A stretch of DNA of 64,000 nt from Sipunculus nudus (GCA_026874595.1 CM049311.1:57682453-57746452); one strand, 5' to 3'; numbered from the stretch's first letter, positions 39,901-47,283 are shown. Translations and numbers: made by a program. Notes: generated by a model not told the origin, from the sequence alone.

Positions 39901-40355
39901 TCCAATCAGGCATGAAATACTCAACCATTTTCAATACTTGCATTCTAATTAATTTTCAAACAATTTTATTTCTACCACAATGAAGATAAAACCATGTTAC
40001 TGTTTACTTCAAACTGAAACACATTAATTGCTTACACTGACAATTTACATGCCAAATTAATACCCACAGGAGAGGAGTCAGAAGTTCTACTGTGGAGTGT
40101 TGCCAGGGCTTCTTCCATCAGTCTCTTGTGAACAAATATTTTCTGAACTGCTTGTAGACAGGGCACACATACATAAACTCTCTGCCCCATATCAGGCAGG
40201 AAATCCTCAAAATCTTCAAACATTATACCAAAAGCCTCTCCCAATGAAACACCATTCCGTAGACGACGTCTCAATGTTTGCTTGGTGTATGTTTTATTTT
40301 TATCTTCAGTAAGCAAGTCTGTTCCACAGTTAAGGCATTTGAATGCACCGGCCAT
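13..40355 (-). CDS. DUF6589-type zinc-binding protein gene, copy 1 (10 exons visible, 3' end beyond left edge)
   Basis: I join ten minus-strand exons into one frame of about 756 residues that continues past the left edge. Residues 1-96 hold a C-x2-C...C-x2-C module (CLNC near 7-10, CVPC in the second half). Residues 97-204 are basic, low-complexity linkers with NLS-like KRARK and SKKRR. Residues 205-345 are a helical block. Residues from about 346 to 752 resemble the DUF6589 domain, including the DLVEKDV segment, the PCHGD...RARKTG segment and the GTLYHARN segment. The last exon ends in CVCKQ, the first half of a PHD finger. All junctions are phase 0 except exon 7/8 (phase 1) and the last donor (phase 1). 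DUF6589 has no established function as far as I know; a PHD finger would imply a nuclear, chromatin-linked role, which is inference. A head-to-tail paralogue lies at 50925-56909. Confidence 0.78.
2058..2141 (+). repeat. Short tandem repeat with GAGGTGATCACATG core inside A1
   Basis: About three to four diverged copies of a roughly 27-bp unit carry the core GAGGTGATCACATG. The same block recurs at the equivalent place in other family A elements (about 19485-19550 and 32290-32400). It appears to be an internal module of the family. Confidence 0.7.
3695..3736 (+). repeat. GACG/GACGAC microsatellite near the right end of A1
   Basis: A run of GACGGACGGATGACGGACGA-type tetramers lies directly inside the right terminus. 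Read on the other strand this is (GTCY)n, the microsatellite type described for DINE-1/mini-me elements. Confidence 0.7.
4170..4515 (+). mobile_element. tRNA-derived SINE
   Basis: The head is tRNA-like. An A-box-like TGGCTCATGGGTAGAGC starts at 4179, and a degenerate B-box-like GAGTTAAAATCTC is at 4221-4233, the right spacing for an internal RNA polymerase III promoter. A tRNA-unrelated body of about 250 bp follows and ends in an A-rich tail near 4500. The B box has lost GTTCGA, so this copy is probably not transcribed. Confidence 0.7.
4905..5730 (+). repeat. Tandem array of about 280-bp units with GGTGGCGCCACC palindromes
   Basis: Unit starts (GTAGGTGGYGCCAC) lie at 4915, 5195 and 5473, giving spacings of 280 and 278 bp. 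Each unit holds a second GGTGGCRCCACC-type palindrome roughly half a unit later, followed by CAGTTTTGC. The same array fills the C elements at 34709 and 54875. Confidence 0.85.
5774..5786 (+). promoter_or_regulatory. Perfect DR1-type nuclear receptor motif in an element
   Basis: AGGTCAGAGGTCA is two AGGTCA half-sites spaced by one base, the consensus bound by RXR, HNF4 or COUP-type receptors. The identical motif occurs at 11984-11996 and 36799-36811 at the same place in related elements. Binding is not shown by sequence. Confidence 0.4.
6766..8335 (+). repeat. Irregular tandem repeat with TGACCTTGACCTTTGACC motifs (family D)
   Basis: Blocks starting with GATGAAAAG recur at about 7239, 7511, 7749 and 8039 (spacing 238-290 bp). 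Each contains CCTGTGACCTTGACCTTTGA and, further on, GAGTTATCATCTGGAA-like sequence. The block ends in a GACG/GACA tract (about 8225-8265). Related sequence recurs at about 41200-41560. I see no terminal motif and no gene. Confidence 0.65.
8093..8111 (+). promoter_or_regulatory. Triple nuclear-receptor half-site (DR0 + DR1)
   Basis: TGACCT at 8093-8098 and 8099-8104 abut; a third TGACCT at 8106-8111 is one base away. All three half-sites are perfect. Near-perfect versions lie at about 7563, 7803 and 7950 in the same repeat. This is a sequence match only. Confidence 0.4.
8372..10733 (+). mobile_element. Family B non-autonomous element (B2)
   Basis: It starts AACAAGGGACCCATGGGTCA with the 12-bp palindrome GACCCATGGGTC at 8379-8390 and GCTCAGCTG at 8396-8404. 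It ends with CTTATAGTCAGTTGAGC then AAAAA, preceded by a GACGGATGGATGGACGG tract. The AT-rich interior carries two related sub-blocks of about 400-500 bp. It is closely similar to B4 (16164-18784) over most of its length and has no coding capacity. Confidence 0.8.
10734..11767 (+). other. Intronic sequence with a family B fragment
   Basis: No gene is seen. About 11330-11767 matches the middle of B2/B4 (for example GACTGCATGGTGTTATTTG), so it is a truncated B copy into which the A3 left end is inserted. About 10734-11330 shows nothing recognisable. Confidence 0.5.
11768..12172 (+). mobile_element. Short chimeric element: family A left end, family C right end (A3)
   Basis: The left end is AACAAGGCCTACAGGTCTAA then GCGAATCTGTG (family A). 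The right end is ATAGTATCCGCAAAAC...TTTTGACGGATACAAT (family C). The interior has the C-type distal module, including AGGTCAGAGGTCA at 11984. At about 400 bp it lacks all 280-bp repeats. It may be an internal deletion or a terminal swap between families. Confidence 0.6.
12721..12768 (+). repeat. Single dispersed unit of the 48-bp minisatellite
   Basis: GTATGTGCCCTCTGTGTGAG followed by GTTAGATCTAGGT matches the array at 62741-64000. It is one isolated, diverged unit inside the last visible intron of copy 1. Confidence 0.7.
12953..13042 (+). repeat. Two dispersed units of the 48-bp minisatellite
   Basis: Two consecutive units (GGTATGTGCTCTCTGTGTGA and GGTATGTGCTCTCTGTGCGA) are separated by TAGATATTGGTTGA. 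They have the same orientation as the large array at the right edge and sit just left of the tyrosine-recombinase element. Confidence 0.8.
13247..15077 (-). mobile_element. Tyrosine-recombinase element with inverted repeats (DIRS-like or Crypton-like)
   Basis: Three inverted-repeat pairs frame the region: 13247-13307 with 13487-13549, 13550-13597 with 15030-15076, and 13383-13454 with 14943-15021. The pairs overlap in a way that suggests a short foldback copy (13247-13549) next to a longer element (13550-15077). The longer element carries tyrosine-recombinase remnants on the minus strand. Inverted termini with a tyrosine recombinase fit DIRS-type retrotransposons, but no reverse transcriptase is visible in 1.5 kb, so it would be an internally deleted copy. 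The left end is uncertain. Confidence 0.6.
13730..14490 (-). pseudogene. Tyrosine recombinase / phage-integrase-like domain, frameshifted
   Basis: Read on the minus strand, a core-binding-like segment lies near 14300-14480. A catalytic segment follows with KAHDIR (the HxxR motif; codons for HDIR at 13900-13911), then in another frame STFTRLYLKD with the candidate nucleophilic tyrosine codon at 13802-13804. Frameshifts separate these pieces and a poly-C run at 14059-14070 interrupts the middle, so it is not functional. Such domains cut and join DNA through a tyrosine in DIRS, Ngaro and Crypton elements. Confidence 0.7.
15160..15225 (+). repeat. Dispersed 48-bp minisatellite unit right of the recombinase element
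   Basis: AATCTAGGTATTGTTGGAGG, then ATGTGCTCTTTATGTGAGGT and GTTAGATCC, match about 1.3 units of the array at the right edge. It ends about 20 bp from exon 9. Confidence 0.7.
15244..15501 (-). CDS. Copy 1 exon 9: DUF6589 core
   Basis: The acceptor TTTTCAG is at 15502-15508 and the donor GTAAGT (perfect) at 15243-15238. The exon is 258 bp, phase 0 at both ends (VTLGVHEV... to ...NLVLLQ). It holds the IPCHGD...EWMLDAARARKTG stretch, which matches the conserved 'HGD - RAR' region of DUF6589 proteins. It joins exon 10 (DLMDQLY...) with no missing residues by family alignment from memory. Confidence 0.85.
16164..18784 (+). mobile_element. Family B element (B4), innermost of the nest
   Basis: GCTCAGCTG at 16188-16196 is perfectly complementary to CAGCTGAGC at 18770-18778, which is followed by TAAAAAA. 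A GACGGACGGACGGACGG tract (about 18693-18735) lies just inside the right end. It is the youngest insertion in this stack. No open reading frame of note. Confidence 0.85.
18690..18735 (+). repeat. GACG/GACA microsatellite at right end of B4
   Basis: About ten GACG-type tetramers with one GACA form the longest and cleanest of the terminal microsatellites in the window. On the other strand it is (GTCY)n. Confidence 0.85.
21648..23316 (+). other. Intron 8 sequence without recognised repeat or gene
   Basis: No family A, B or C motif and no supported exon was found. The sequence is AT-rich. It is the largest intronic stretch here that does not look like a listed element. Confidence 0.4.
23317..23666 (-). 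CDS. Copy 1 exon 8: DUF6589 central part
   Basis: The acceptor GACTTTCAG precedes 23666 and the donor GTGAGT is at 23316-23311. The exon is 350 bp. It begins with two bases that complete the phase-1 codon from exon 7 (TTT, Phe) and ends in phase 0. The segment PGYSLCWDLVEKDVSNRK...AVKNRISF matches the DUF6589 region where related proteins read roughly 'GDNxD...YAVxDR'; the usual GDN is WDL here. Confidence 0.85.
24178..24304 (-). CDS. Copy 1 exon 7: Pro/Lys-rich linker
   Basis: The acceptor GTGTTTCAG precedes 24304 and the donor GTAGGT follows T at 24178. The exon is 127 bp and ends in phase 1. It encodes a disordered, charged linker (PPDPPPLSETPEP, then RTKKKADKAAKD). It would be consistent with a nuclear localisation signal. 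Exons 7 and 8 only fit together in this phase, which supports both calls. Confidence 0.75.
24305..25804 (+). other. Intron 6, AT-rich, no gene seen
   Basis: Holds a short (TA)n run near 24612-24624 and tetranucleotide ATAC-type runs near 24437-24450. A GATGGATGGCTAGACAGATGG microsatellite near 25553-25575 suggests a decayed element end. Confidence 0.4.
25805..25924 (-). CDS. Copy 1 exon 6: start of DUF6589 region
   Basis: The acceptor TCTCCCCAG precedes 25924 and the donor GTATGA follows 25805. The exon is 120 bp, phase 0 both ends. The sequence YRLGVCTGYHGTRKNIDQLG...VKEWKEKIE resembles the 'LGLCxSxxGTxxxxDxLG' signature found ahead of the core in DUF6589 proteins. Confidence 0.82.
26009..26851 (+). 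mobile_element. Family B left-end fragment (B6)
   Basis: It starts AACAAGGGACCCATGGGTCA then CTGTGCTCAGCTGA. The following 800 bp are AT-rich and lack a recognisable right terminus before the next B left end at 26852. It is either truncated or interrupted by B7. Confidence 0.55.
26852..28207 (+). mobile_element. Family B element (B7), about 1.36 kb
   Basis: Left end AACAAGTGACCCATGGGTCA and GCTCAGCTGA; right end CAGCTGAGCTAAAAA after a GACGGACGTCCGGAC tract. The interior is three diverged copies of the block running from a CAGTCTGCAGAAACTG-like motif to CCTGTTAACAGA. It is the shortest complete B element in the window. Confidence 0.8.
28550..28967 (+). mobile_element. Family B right-end fragment (B8)
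   Basis: It matches the last part of B4 (GCCATGGTCAAAGTTGGGCA, then TTTCTCAAAGGAACAAAG) and ends GTCAGCTGAGCTAAAAA. No matching left end lies immediately upstream; B6 at 26009 may be its detached left part. Confidence 0.6.
28968..29611 (+). other. Intron 5 sequence between B8 and exon 5
   Basis: There is a 111-codon open frame on the minus strand (28982-29317), but it matches nothing I recognise and has no splice or family support. Otherwise no feature is seen. Confidence 0.3.
29612..30034 (-). CDS. Copy 1 exon 5: helical N-terminal block
   Basis: The acceptor TTTTTTGACAG precedes 30034 and the donor GTAGGT follows 29612. At 423 bp it is the longest exon of copy 1, phase 0 both ends (NVSFHQKMLSLL... 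to ...GCDTW). The pattern of leucine-rich helices, RREAEKTMPTLVQLLRSLM-like core and a later ILFNRNKSHN stretch matches the region preceding DUF6589 in related cnidarian and mollusc proteins, from memory. Confidence 0.85.
30035..31471 (+). other. Intron 4 sequence with TA microsatellite
   Basis: No gene is seen. About 30420-30790 has a GTGACCATTGACCTTGATCT-type segment related to the family D repeat. A (TA)n tract lies at 30915-30979. Confidence 0.4.
30915..30979. repeat. (TA)n microsatellite
   Basis: About 65 bp of nearly pure TA with one CA interruption. It creates open reading frames of alternating Tyr and Ile on both strands that are artefacts. Confidence 0.95.
31472..34243 (+). mobile_element. 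Family A non-autonomous element (A5), complete
   Basis: Hairpin AGGCCTACAGGCCT at 31476-31489 and GCGAACCTGTG at 31493-31503; right end CACAGGTCCGCTAAAAA at about 34227-34243. Modules in order: CTGGCTGCACTGAGTGAACT repeats, GAGGTGATCACATG repeats (32290-32400), GAACAAACTTGA-type blocks, one GGTGGCGCCACC palindrome (about 33773), and a GACGGACGGACGAC tract. It serves as the intact reference for A4 and A1. Confidence 0.85.
34352..34483 (-). CDS. Copy 1 exon 4: basic linker
   Basis: The acceptor TTTATACAG precedes 34483 and the donor GTGCTC (weak) follows 34352. The exon is 132 bp, phase 0 both ends. It encodes a charged segment with SKKRR and KPAKR, both NLS-like. It lies about 110 bp from the right end of element A5. 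Confidence 0.78.
34709..36985 (+). mobile_element. Family C non-autonomous element (C2), complete
   Basis: The left end has hairpin GTAGTCGACAAGCGACTAC at 34722-34740 followed by TTGTATCCGCC at 34741-34751. The right end GGCGGATACAA at 36971-36981 is its exact reverse complement. The interior is about seven 280-bp units, then a distal module with AGGTCAGAGGTCA and a CGGCAGCGGCGGCGGCAGCG tract (about 36910-36930). No protein is encoded. Confidence 0.85.
34850..36720 (+). repeat. 280-bp tandem array of element C2
   Basis: GTAGGTGGCGCCACCT-type starts lie near 34854, 35120, 35400, 35657, 35938, 36218 and 36498. The last three intervals are 280-281 bp and these units are nearly identical, so they were amplified or homogenised recently. 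Each unit has a second palindrome followed by CATTTTTTGTGTATG. Confidence 0.9.
37500..37843 (+). mobile_element. Family B right-end fragment (B9)
   Basis: It matches the last 340 bp of B4 and B2 with divergence, and ends GTCAGCTGAGCTAAAAA. The left terminus is missing. It ends about 90 bp from exon 3. Confidence 0.65.
37935..38045 (-). CDS. Copy 1 exon 3: linker
   Basis: The acceptor AAATTAAAG precedes 38045 (weak pyrimidine tract) and the donor GTGAGC follows 37935. The exon is 111 bp, phase 0 both ends. The product is polar (QMHARNHDPVSTVDPIPR...) with no recognised domain. It is supported mainly by phase compatibility and both splice sites. Confidence 0.65.
38635..38715 (-). CDS. Copy 1 exon 2: basic linker
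   Basis: The acceptor ATATTTAG precedes 38715 and the donor GTGAGC follows 38635. The exon is 81 bp, 27 codons. It is open only in phase 0 (LKRARKLDLVSPGDPTG...), which fixes the donor of exon 1. KRARK is NLS-like. Confidence 0.65.
38716..40067 (+). other. Intron 1, no repeat family recognised
   Basis: AT-rich sequence with a poly-C run at 38949-38963. No supported exon or terminal motif. Confidence 0.4.
40068..40355 (-). CDS. Copy 1 exon 1: start codon and N-terminal CxxC...CxxC module
   Basis: ATG at 40355-40353 has a good context (CAACATGG). The exon encodes 96 residues, with CLNC near the start and CVPC about 55 residues later, a likely zinc-binding pair. Two donors are possible: GTGGGT after CCT (phase 0, ends at 40068) and GTATTA four bases on (ends at 40064, phase 1). 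Only the first keeps the frame into exon 2. A splice acceptor-like CCTGGCAG sits just before the ATG, so a non-coding exon upstream is possible. Confidence 0.75.
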
Positions 40356-42531
40356 GTTGCTGCCAGGTTACAGCAGTTGGTTGAGATACTAGTAAGCTTC
40401 AGGGACACTTTCGTTTGATTTTGCTATTCATTATATTCCCTACTTCTGTGAATCTGTATCTGTAACAAAGCAAAATTCACAGTAGACAGTCTGATGTAAA
40501 AATCTCTATGTGTGATATGTGGTGCAAGCAAAATTACACAGAGATCAAGTGACACATTAGTCATGACACTCAGCTGACTAGCATACTACTATTATTACAT
40601 AATGTGAGGTTAGGAAGGGGCTCGGGGTTTGTGGTTGAAGAGGGCTGGATCATTATTTAGCCAACTGCCAAAGAGTATTCTAAAAGAGAAATTAAAACAT
40701 GTGACCCAGTGCCATGGGTCATCATGATCCTCAGGTAAGTAGCATAATGTTATGATAACTATGGTCTGATATTCACAACTGTCAGAACTTGATCATCAAT
40801 TTTGTGAAAACTTTGCAAGAGGGTGGGAATACTTCTCCGACTAAAGCACATTTCTTGACTGTCCACAGATAATATATGATTGCTGAGAAAATACTGTAAC
40901 ATGAATGATATTTGTAACTCTAAAAATAGTCATATGCAAGCCAAAAATAAAAAGAAAGGTGAAGGTTTGGCCACTGGTGTTGTACTTCGGTGGATAAATA
41001 TGAGGTCAATTTATACAGCAAATTTTTAAACAATCAACAAGAGAATTATTGAGAAATGCGTGTTTCAGTATGAATTAACTCATTAACAGACTAAAAATGA
41101 TGAACTTTATATAATTGTCTTTGTTTTTTTTTAGAAATCATTGACCCATTCCTTTGCAGGAATACATAAACATGCCTTGCTGCATTCTTTAAGTGTTTCA
41201 GTTCTAAACTTGGTCCTGTGACCATGACCATTGACCCTGAGAAAAAAAAAATTAGGATTCTTCTACTAATTGGCAGGTGAGCCATATGCGAAAGATGGAA
41301 GGTTAAGGATGAAAAGTTTAGCTTCATATGCATCAACAATCTATTTAAAATGAGTGTCCTATGACACTGACCTTTGACCTGGTGACCTCAAATAATATTC
41401 ATCTCCTACTGGTATGTGAGCCATATGTGAAAGATGGAAGGGCTTGGTTAAAAAGTTTATCTTTTATGCTTTAACAAACTTTAAAGAAATGGGCCTGTGA
41501 CTAAAGGGCTTCACCTTTGATTTTGTGAAGTAAAAGTAAACCGGCTTCTTCCCCTATTATCAGTTGTTGAATCTGAGAACTAATACAATCCATAAACTTT
41601 CAACTGTCAGATCCATTCACCCACCCAATCTTAGAAATGTAATTTAATTAACAATTCCATTTGATAAATATCCTTAATAATTATGCATTAATTATCCTTT
41701 AAATCACTTGGCTGTTAAAATTTAGAAAAGAATGAAAGGAACAAAAAACCTTTATTATGTGGAAGAGCTCTAATATCAGTCTCTGAGCTAGGCCTAAGCA
41801 TTAATGACTGATGGCGCACTTTGTCAAATAAATCTCCCTCAGTATATGCACGAGGTAAAAATAATTTTGAATATCATAAACAAAATTTGACATGAGCGCC
41901 AGTTCTTTTCTCATTGAGTCATATTTAAATTTTTTTATATATGAGCTGTGGTTACTGTGATCCACCAAAATGGAACAGCCATAAAACTTTAGCAATTGAG
42001 GTTTAAGTCTTCCTCAAAATATTTGTGTATACTTATTCACTGGCCCGATTGGTCATTTACAAAGCTGACACTTTAAAATCTTTGTTATGTTCTGTATCAG
42101 TAAAAGGGATGTTTTAATGGGTATAAATGATGGAAAATATGGAAATTGATTTTTGGGATCCAGGATCCATGGGGGCTGGGTATGACACAATGCTGCTGTC
42201 ATTTGCCTGCGATGCACTTAATTGGTATATGGTACCGAGCTATGAAAGCTTCTACATATCAATGAATTTACATATGGTCCATAGATCGACCATTATGTCC
42301 ATCTTGGAGAGCTTGAAGGTTCATGTATAGACCAGAATTGACAGAATAATGTTATTTATTACACAGGTGCTTGAATCACTAACATTATTACAAATATTAC
42401 CTTTAACAGTTTTCGATCTACTTATTGAACACAAACAACAAATTGTTTATTTAAGTGCTTGGGAAAGGGTAGGAATTGGTGTATATAGCTAATTGAAGTC
42501 CGTTTCATTAATTATATTAATGTATGGCTAT
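40356..42531 (+). other. Upstream region of copy 1 with decayed repeats
   Basis: A diverged B-like left end (CAAGTGACACATTAGTCATG then CTCAGCTGA) lies near 40546-40585. From about 41090 a family D-like segment begins. No gene is seen. The copy 1 promoter should lie at the left edge of this stretch, but I see no clear TATA box. Confidence 0.4.
41200..41560 (+). repeat. Family D repeat with TGACCTTTGACCT motif
   Basis: Blocks GATGAAAAGTTTAGCTTCAT and GACACTGACCTTTGACCTGG resemble 7240-8110. A perfect DR1-type TGACCTTTGACCT lies near 41370. Confidence 0.6.
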
Positions 42532-44490
42532 CGGACTCAATATATGGCAGGGCCTAACAATATTGAGTCCGATTAAATCGGGCTACCCTGCGTAATGTAC
42601 CAATACCAATGAGTTTTTAAAACTAATTAACACACTTTTGATATTATTCTCATCCAGTATATGTTTAGATTTTGTGAAATAACCTGGCAATCAAATTAAA
42701 CGTGATGAGAATGTGTATCCATTCGCATTGTAATGGTACAACTTTCTATGCGACACACAGTAACCCAGAAGGATGGCCGAGTGAGGTGGTTCATACATCG
42801 CTAAGAATGAAAATGATTGTCACTTTTACCATTGATATTAAGACTATTTGCGACCATCTGATACACACTGTGATGAAAAATACAAATATGTCACTTAATG
42901 GAAAAAGGCATCGGCTGTTTGCTCATTGTCGTCCGACGATCTTTGTTTTTGGCGGACGACGGGCCTCACTGCGGTGTCACGTAAACTACGATCCCATTCG
43001 CTTAAAGGGAGACCGGGCTTAAAACGCGTGCACGGATGTGTACTATCACGACTACAGAATGGATAACCAAGTATCACTTACAGTGCGTGTAGGCTTGCGT
43101 GCGGACAAGTATGATGAATATACCATAGCAAGCTTCCCCGACAAACATTGGCATTTCTATGTTTTATTATAAATGGTGGGTATAAAAATCACAGGCCCAA
43201 TCAAGAAGTAAATTGTGAAAAAAATGTGTACGTGTGATCTTGACAAACGCAGCATATTTTGCAAAAAGTTTACTTTGAAACACAGTCGCATGAATCGTTA
43301 TTTTTTTGGCTGATATTTAGTCTATTAGTGGGATCAGTATATATTGGCTGTTTTAGCTTATTCTAGGCAAGAATATCGCCAACCAATAACAATTCATGCG
43401 ACTGTGATTGAAGGATATTATTTTATAATTCGTCACGAATGACCACATCTTACCCTCTTGTTCTGCACCATCCTCTTCGGCCCTCCCACACTCACATGGG
43501 TTCCACTCCACAAGTAGCCCATTATGAATGGACTCCTAAATTGCTGTTCTTGGTGACTGGCGCAATGTGGAGTCCATAGATTTCTCCTGCAGTTAACTAT
43601 GATTATAACACTCCATACACTACTGTACGTGCGATTTAACGTATTTCCGTTGATTAATGTTCAGAATACATCAATGAGTATTGCAAATTTGACCATTGAA
43701 ACACATTACTGTCCTATTCACAGCAATATTCTTCACTCTGGAAGTGAAAACATATAAATAATAGTACACAGACCTGATGCATTATACAGGACTGTCCCCA
43801 AATGTAATTATGATATCCAACTGGCGGTTTATTCTTCAATTCTCTCTCGACAAATACATCAGTTGTTGATGTTACAGGTACTTCAAGCTTTCCAGAATGG
43901 TTATTTTTGGATTACAGGCCGTTCAACATACATCATAACGGAATATTGTAATGTCGCAACTGTAGGAAATATTTTCAATCAATTTATTTTCCAAGAGTAA
44001 AAGATCGATTCGTGCTATAATCCCTATTATTTCTTTGGTGGGCCGGCGACGCAACAGACTTAGAAAACTGTTGCCGCGCCGTCAGCGGCTACTCCACCAG
44101 AATAATTGGCAATTATTCTGTTAGGTTCCATGTTCAAACTACCACGGTCTGTTCTTCTTTAGGAGCGGAGAGACTAGATGTTGATGATAGGTGGAGGTTT
44201 TAATTTACTGAAATATTCTGTCCGAACAAAATAGTCCATGGAATATTATCGTCATTAGTGGGAGATTATCACCAATAACATTTGCTGCGCAAGAACGGAA
44301 AGCAGACCTTAGGCTAGAACTGGTTCATTTAGGATTCTACAAACAGATCCTCTCACCAGCAGTGGAAGAAATCACCTGGCAAGACATACGAAGATAGTCC
44401 GTTAAGAAAGGAACAATTTTTTACCAAGTCCGATTAAACCTGACTCAATATTACACTTTTAAGACTTTAATACATTGAGTCTGATGACTA
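42532..44490. mobile_element. Candidate foldback-like or DNA element with GACTCAATAT ends
   Basis: The left end has CGGACTCAATAT (42532-42543) and its reverse complement ATATTGAGTCCG (42560-42571) in a hairpin. The right end has TGACTCAATATT (44441-44452) and ATTGAGTC (44474-44481) in a similar hairpin. Inner termini also match in inverted orientation (AATATTGAGTCCGATTAAAT on the left against GATTAAACCTGACTCAATATT-like on the right). The base composition is less AT-rich than its surroundings. A 106-codon plus-strand frame at 42702-43022 matches nothing I know. Confidence 0.45.
43281..43406. repeat. Short palindromic element (MITE-like)
   Basis: CACAGTCGCATGAATCGTTATT at its left end and the reverse complement at 43385-43406 match over 22 bp with one mismatch, enclosing about 80 bp. 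This is the shape of a small inverted-repeat element or hairpin. Confidence 0.6.
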
Positions 44491-46508
44491 TAGCCTGCAG
44501 TGAGAGTTCCAGCAATATAAGCCTCGGATTCGCTGCATGTACTCATACTGCCTCCTTATTGTCTTACATCCAGACACAGGATTACAAGTACACTATTTAA
44601 AAATCTAAAAATATGGTTTTCATGATTTCGATCAAATTTAACCTGGATCTAGCCCGATCATATAGCCTCCAGCTCGAACACATGGGGGAAGAGTTTTCCC
44701 TCTGATTGTACCCTAAACGGGCAGGTTATGCATATAAAAAGGGGGATCTATGCAATTTACCTAAAAATACCCGATTGATGGTGGTACCCTCATAGATCCC
44801 TAGCGTTCCCAGCATGTCTTGCCAGGTTGTAAACAAGAGCCAATGGAAGTAACAATTATCTGGTTTTCTTGAGGGTAAGGCCCAATTTTTTCATACATAC
44901 TGAACATTAAGTTACAATATATATCATGAGTCAATACTACTGTAATGTGCGTAATATGTAGGGGTTGTTGCATATCCTCAAGCTGAACGCTGCATATCAT
45001 GGTCAGAACAACTGACCAAGCTTTACAGGGTAAACTATCTCCCCTCCCCCAGGAGGTGAAACGCTAACAAAAAAGAACAAATAAGAATGGTTTTTGTTAC
45101 AGGCCTGCAGTTATATAGGATTTTTCCCACAGGTGAAAGAAAACAACACAGAATTTAAAGTTTAAATTTTACCGCATGGCCGAAAGATCTGTCCTGAACG
45201 GTGATATACTGCCAGTCTTATAGTTAACCGTGGTAAACAGGGAGGTTAGAACAAATCGCGGCGCTAACTTAACTTCACCCTAAGTCGATTTAACGTAATG
45301 CCCCTGAACACTCCTGAATTACTTGACCAAAATGACCCCACGTCTGGATCTTTCAAGTAGCAGCGGAAGAGTGGGCATATCTTTGTGCCCGGCACTCGGG
45401 GCCAGCCTACTTTACAATAAGGTGGCCTATAAATGTGTCACTCCAAATATAGATAAGAGGGATGGCAGGTGTAGGCCTGATGTCTTATAGCTCACCTGGA
45501 TCCATATTATTAAACACCTAATGAACAGTTTACCACACGCATATAAACGACTTTTTTTCAGGGACAAAGAAACACATCGTCTCATGGACACTTGTATACC
45601 TCACTGGCATTTGGAACAAAAACTAGCCTCGGATGTATCGAACTATCTATGGCCTAATGATACACCACAAATTATGGTGTAGTTCGCCGGAAATCCACCG
45701 GGTTGCTATTTCTACTGACTCGTCTAAGGAAAGATCGCCGTTTCCATTTAGATAATAATGTGTAATGTATGGGCTTGATATGCTTCTAACAAACAAATAT
45801 GACCAGATTCCGACAGTAGTTTAAGTAGAAAGTTCAGTTTATCACAAATGCTTCATACATCGCCAACTGGGGGTGGACTTCCAGGCATGAACTGTATCCT
45901 TGGCGGTTCAAATCAGTATACCGGGTATTTTCCCCTCTATTTCTTTGATCAGTGTTGTCTTAAAGCTGTAAAGGTAGAGTATGCGAATATTGGCAGTAGA
46001 GTATGCGAATATTGGCAGTACCTGTACAAAAAATACATTGTTTTGAACTTAAAAAGTGCACACCAGGTGAACAGCTGACCTGGCCTTGACCTTGCCTGAA
46101 TACTTTCCATGGCGGCCTCCTATATATACTCGAGGTTAGAAGCCAATGGATTCGGCCGAGGGGTTCCGAATGACCTCACTGGGAGCCACGCTGGCTCAAG
46201 GGTTTGAGAGCCAGAATTCTGTAACGTCCCAGCTTATCTTGCAACCAGATCAGACAACAGTGGGGCTGATATGGAACATGAGATTTACCTGGTTAACGAG
46301 TTCATGAGAATCTGCCGCTCACCCAAGGAACTCAGGAACTCGTAGGAGCTGAGCATCTAAGCAAATCTACGTATCGAGGAATCAACATCTTTGGTGACTG
46401 CCCTGCTCCCTCATATCAACTATCACGGCTAGAGCGAAGGCAAAGATGGGATTCCTTTGGTATAACAGTCATAATGTACTTGAGAACATGCAGGCATAGA
46501 TTTCCACA
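44491..46508 (+). other. Intergenic sequence, no gene identified
   Basis: A short direct duplication GAGTATGCGAATATTGGCAG occurs at about 45977 and 45998. A possible hairpin near 44035-44110 lies before the element end. Nothing else is supported. Confidence 0.35.
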
Positions 46509-46715
46509 GTGCGTTCGTTGCTTGAGTATTCAAGTGTACTTGGGATCCTTACCTGCACATACATACTGCGACTTAAAGAGCAGCTCAGGCGGGGAGCGAT
46601 AAGCATTTTCTCAGAGGATACAGGCCGGGGTACTCTCACCAAGATGACGAAGGTTGTTAATTTGGAAACATTGGAATGTGTCTTACAGGCTAAATGCTCA
46701 CCAGGCAGACAGTAA
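46509..46715 (+). pseudogene. LINE ORF2 C-terminal fragment (CR1/jockey-like)
   Basis: The frame contains RSLLEYSSV, then QLRRGAISIF and later KVVNLETLE. These match the spacing of the 'LEYSS...LExxQRRAxRF...LxLxxLExRR' segment that follows the reverse transcriptase in CR1/jockey-type LINEs. It is a short relic that cannot be active. Confidence 0.6.
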
Positions 46716-47283
46716 TCTCAAGAGATAACATTCTAACTTAGCAGATGCCAGAACCAGATCTGAATATCTCTTCATATTGAAACATTCCCCCCCCCCCCCC
46801 CCGGAGCGGCATCAGCCGTTTTGACCCTTGGACAGCTGTACACTTGGCCCTGTGCAGGCTGGCCATGGCTTTGAACGAGATGCTTCGAGAATTTGCTAAA
46901 GACATACAGACGATGGATACACATATGAAAACATAATGGCACAAGACAGCCTAAAAATGGCTGTTCGTAACTTTTAATTTAGTTTTACTGTCAGAGTCAT
47001 TCAACGTTACATTGTCAAGGTTACAGACGTGTCTGCAAATAGTAAGTCTGTCATAACAGCACAAAGGATTTCCACAAAGACTACTGTAGTGCCTCTCCGC
47101 TACACTACACTTACCCCGATTCGATGCCGCCATTTGAAAGGTAGCTCTAGCCTTGCTGTCCATAGCGGTACAACACGAGGCAGCATTGCATTATGAATAC
47201 TTAACTAAAGTCCAATTAGCACTGGGCAGGGTGTCCCTTTTATAGGAGGAACGTTCGCCTGGTCAGCTACTGCCTTCCCCAAC

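Noticed and set aside
42702-43022. 106-codon plus-strand open frame in the foldback island
   Set aside because: No motif recognised. Kept as an unannotated part of the candidate element.
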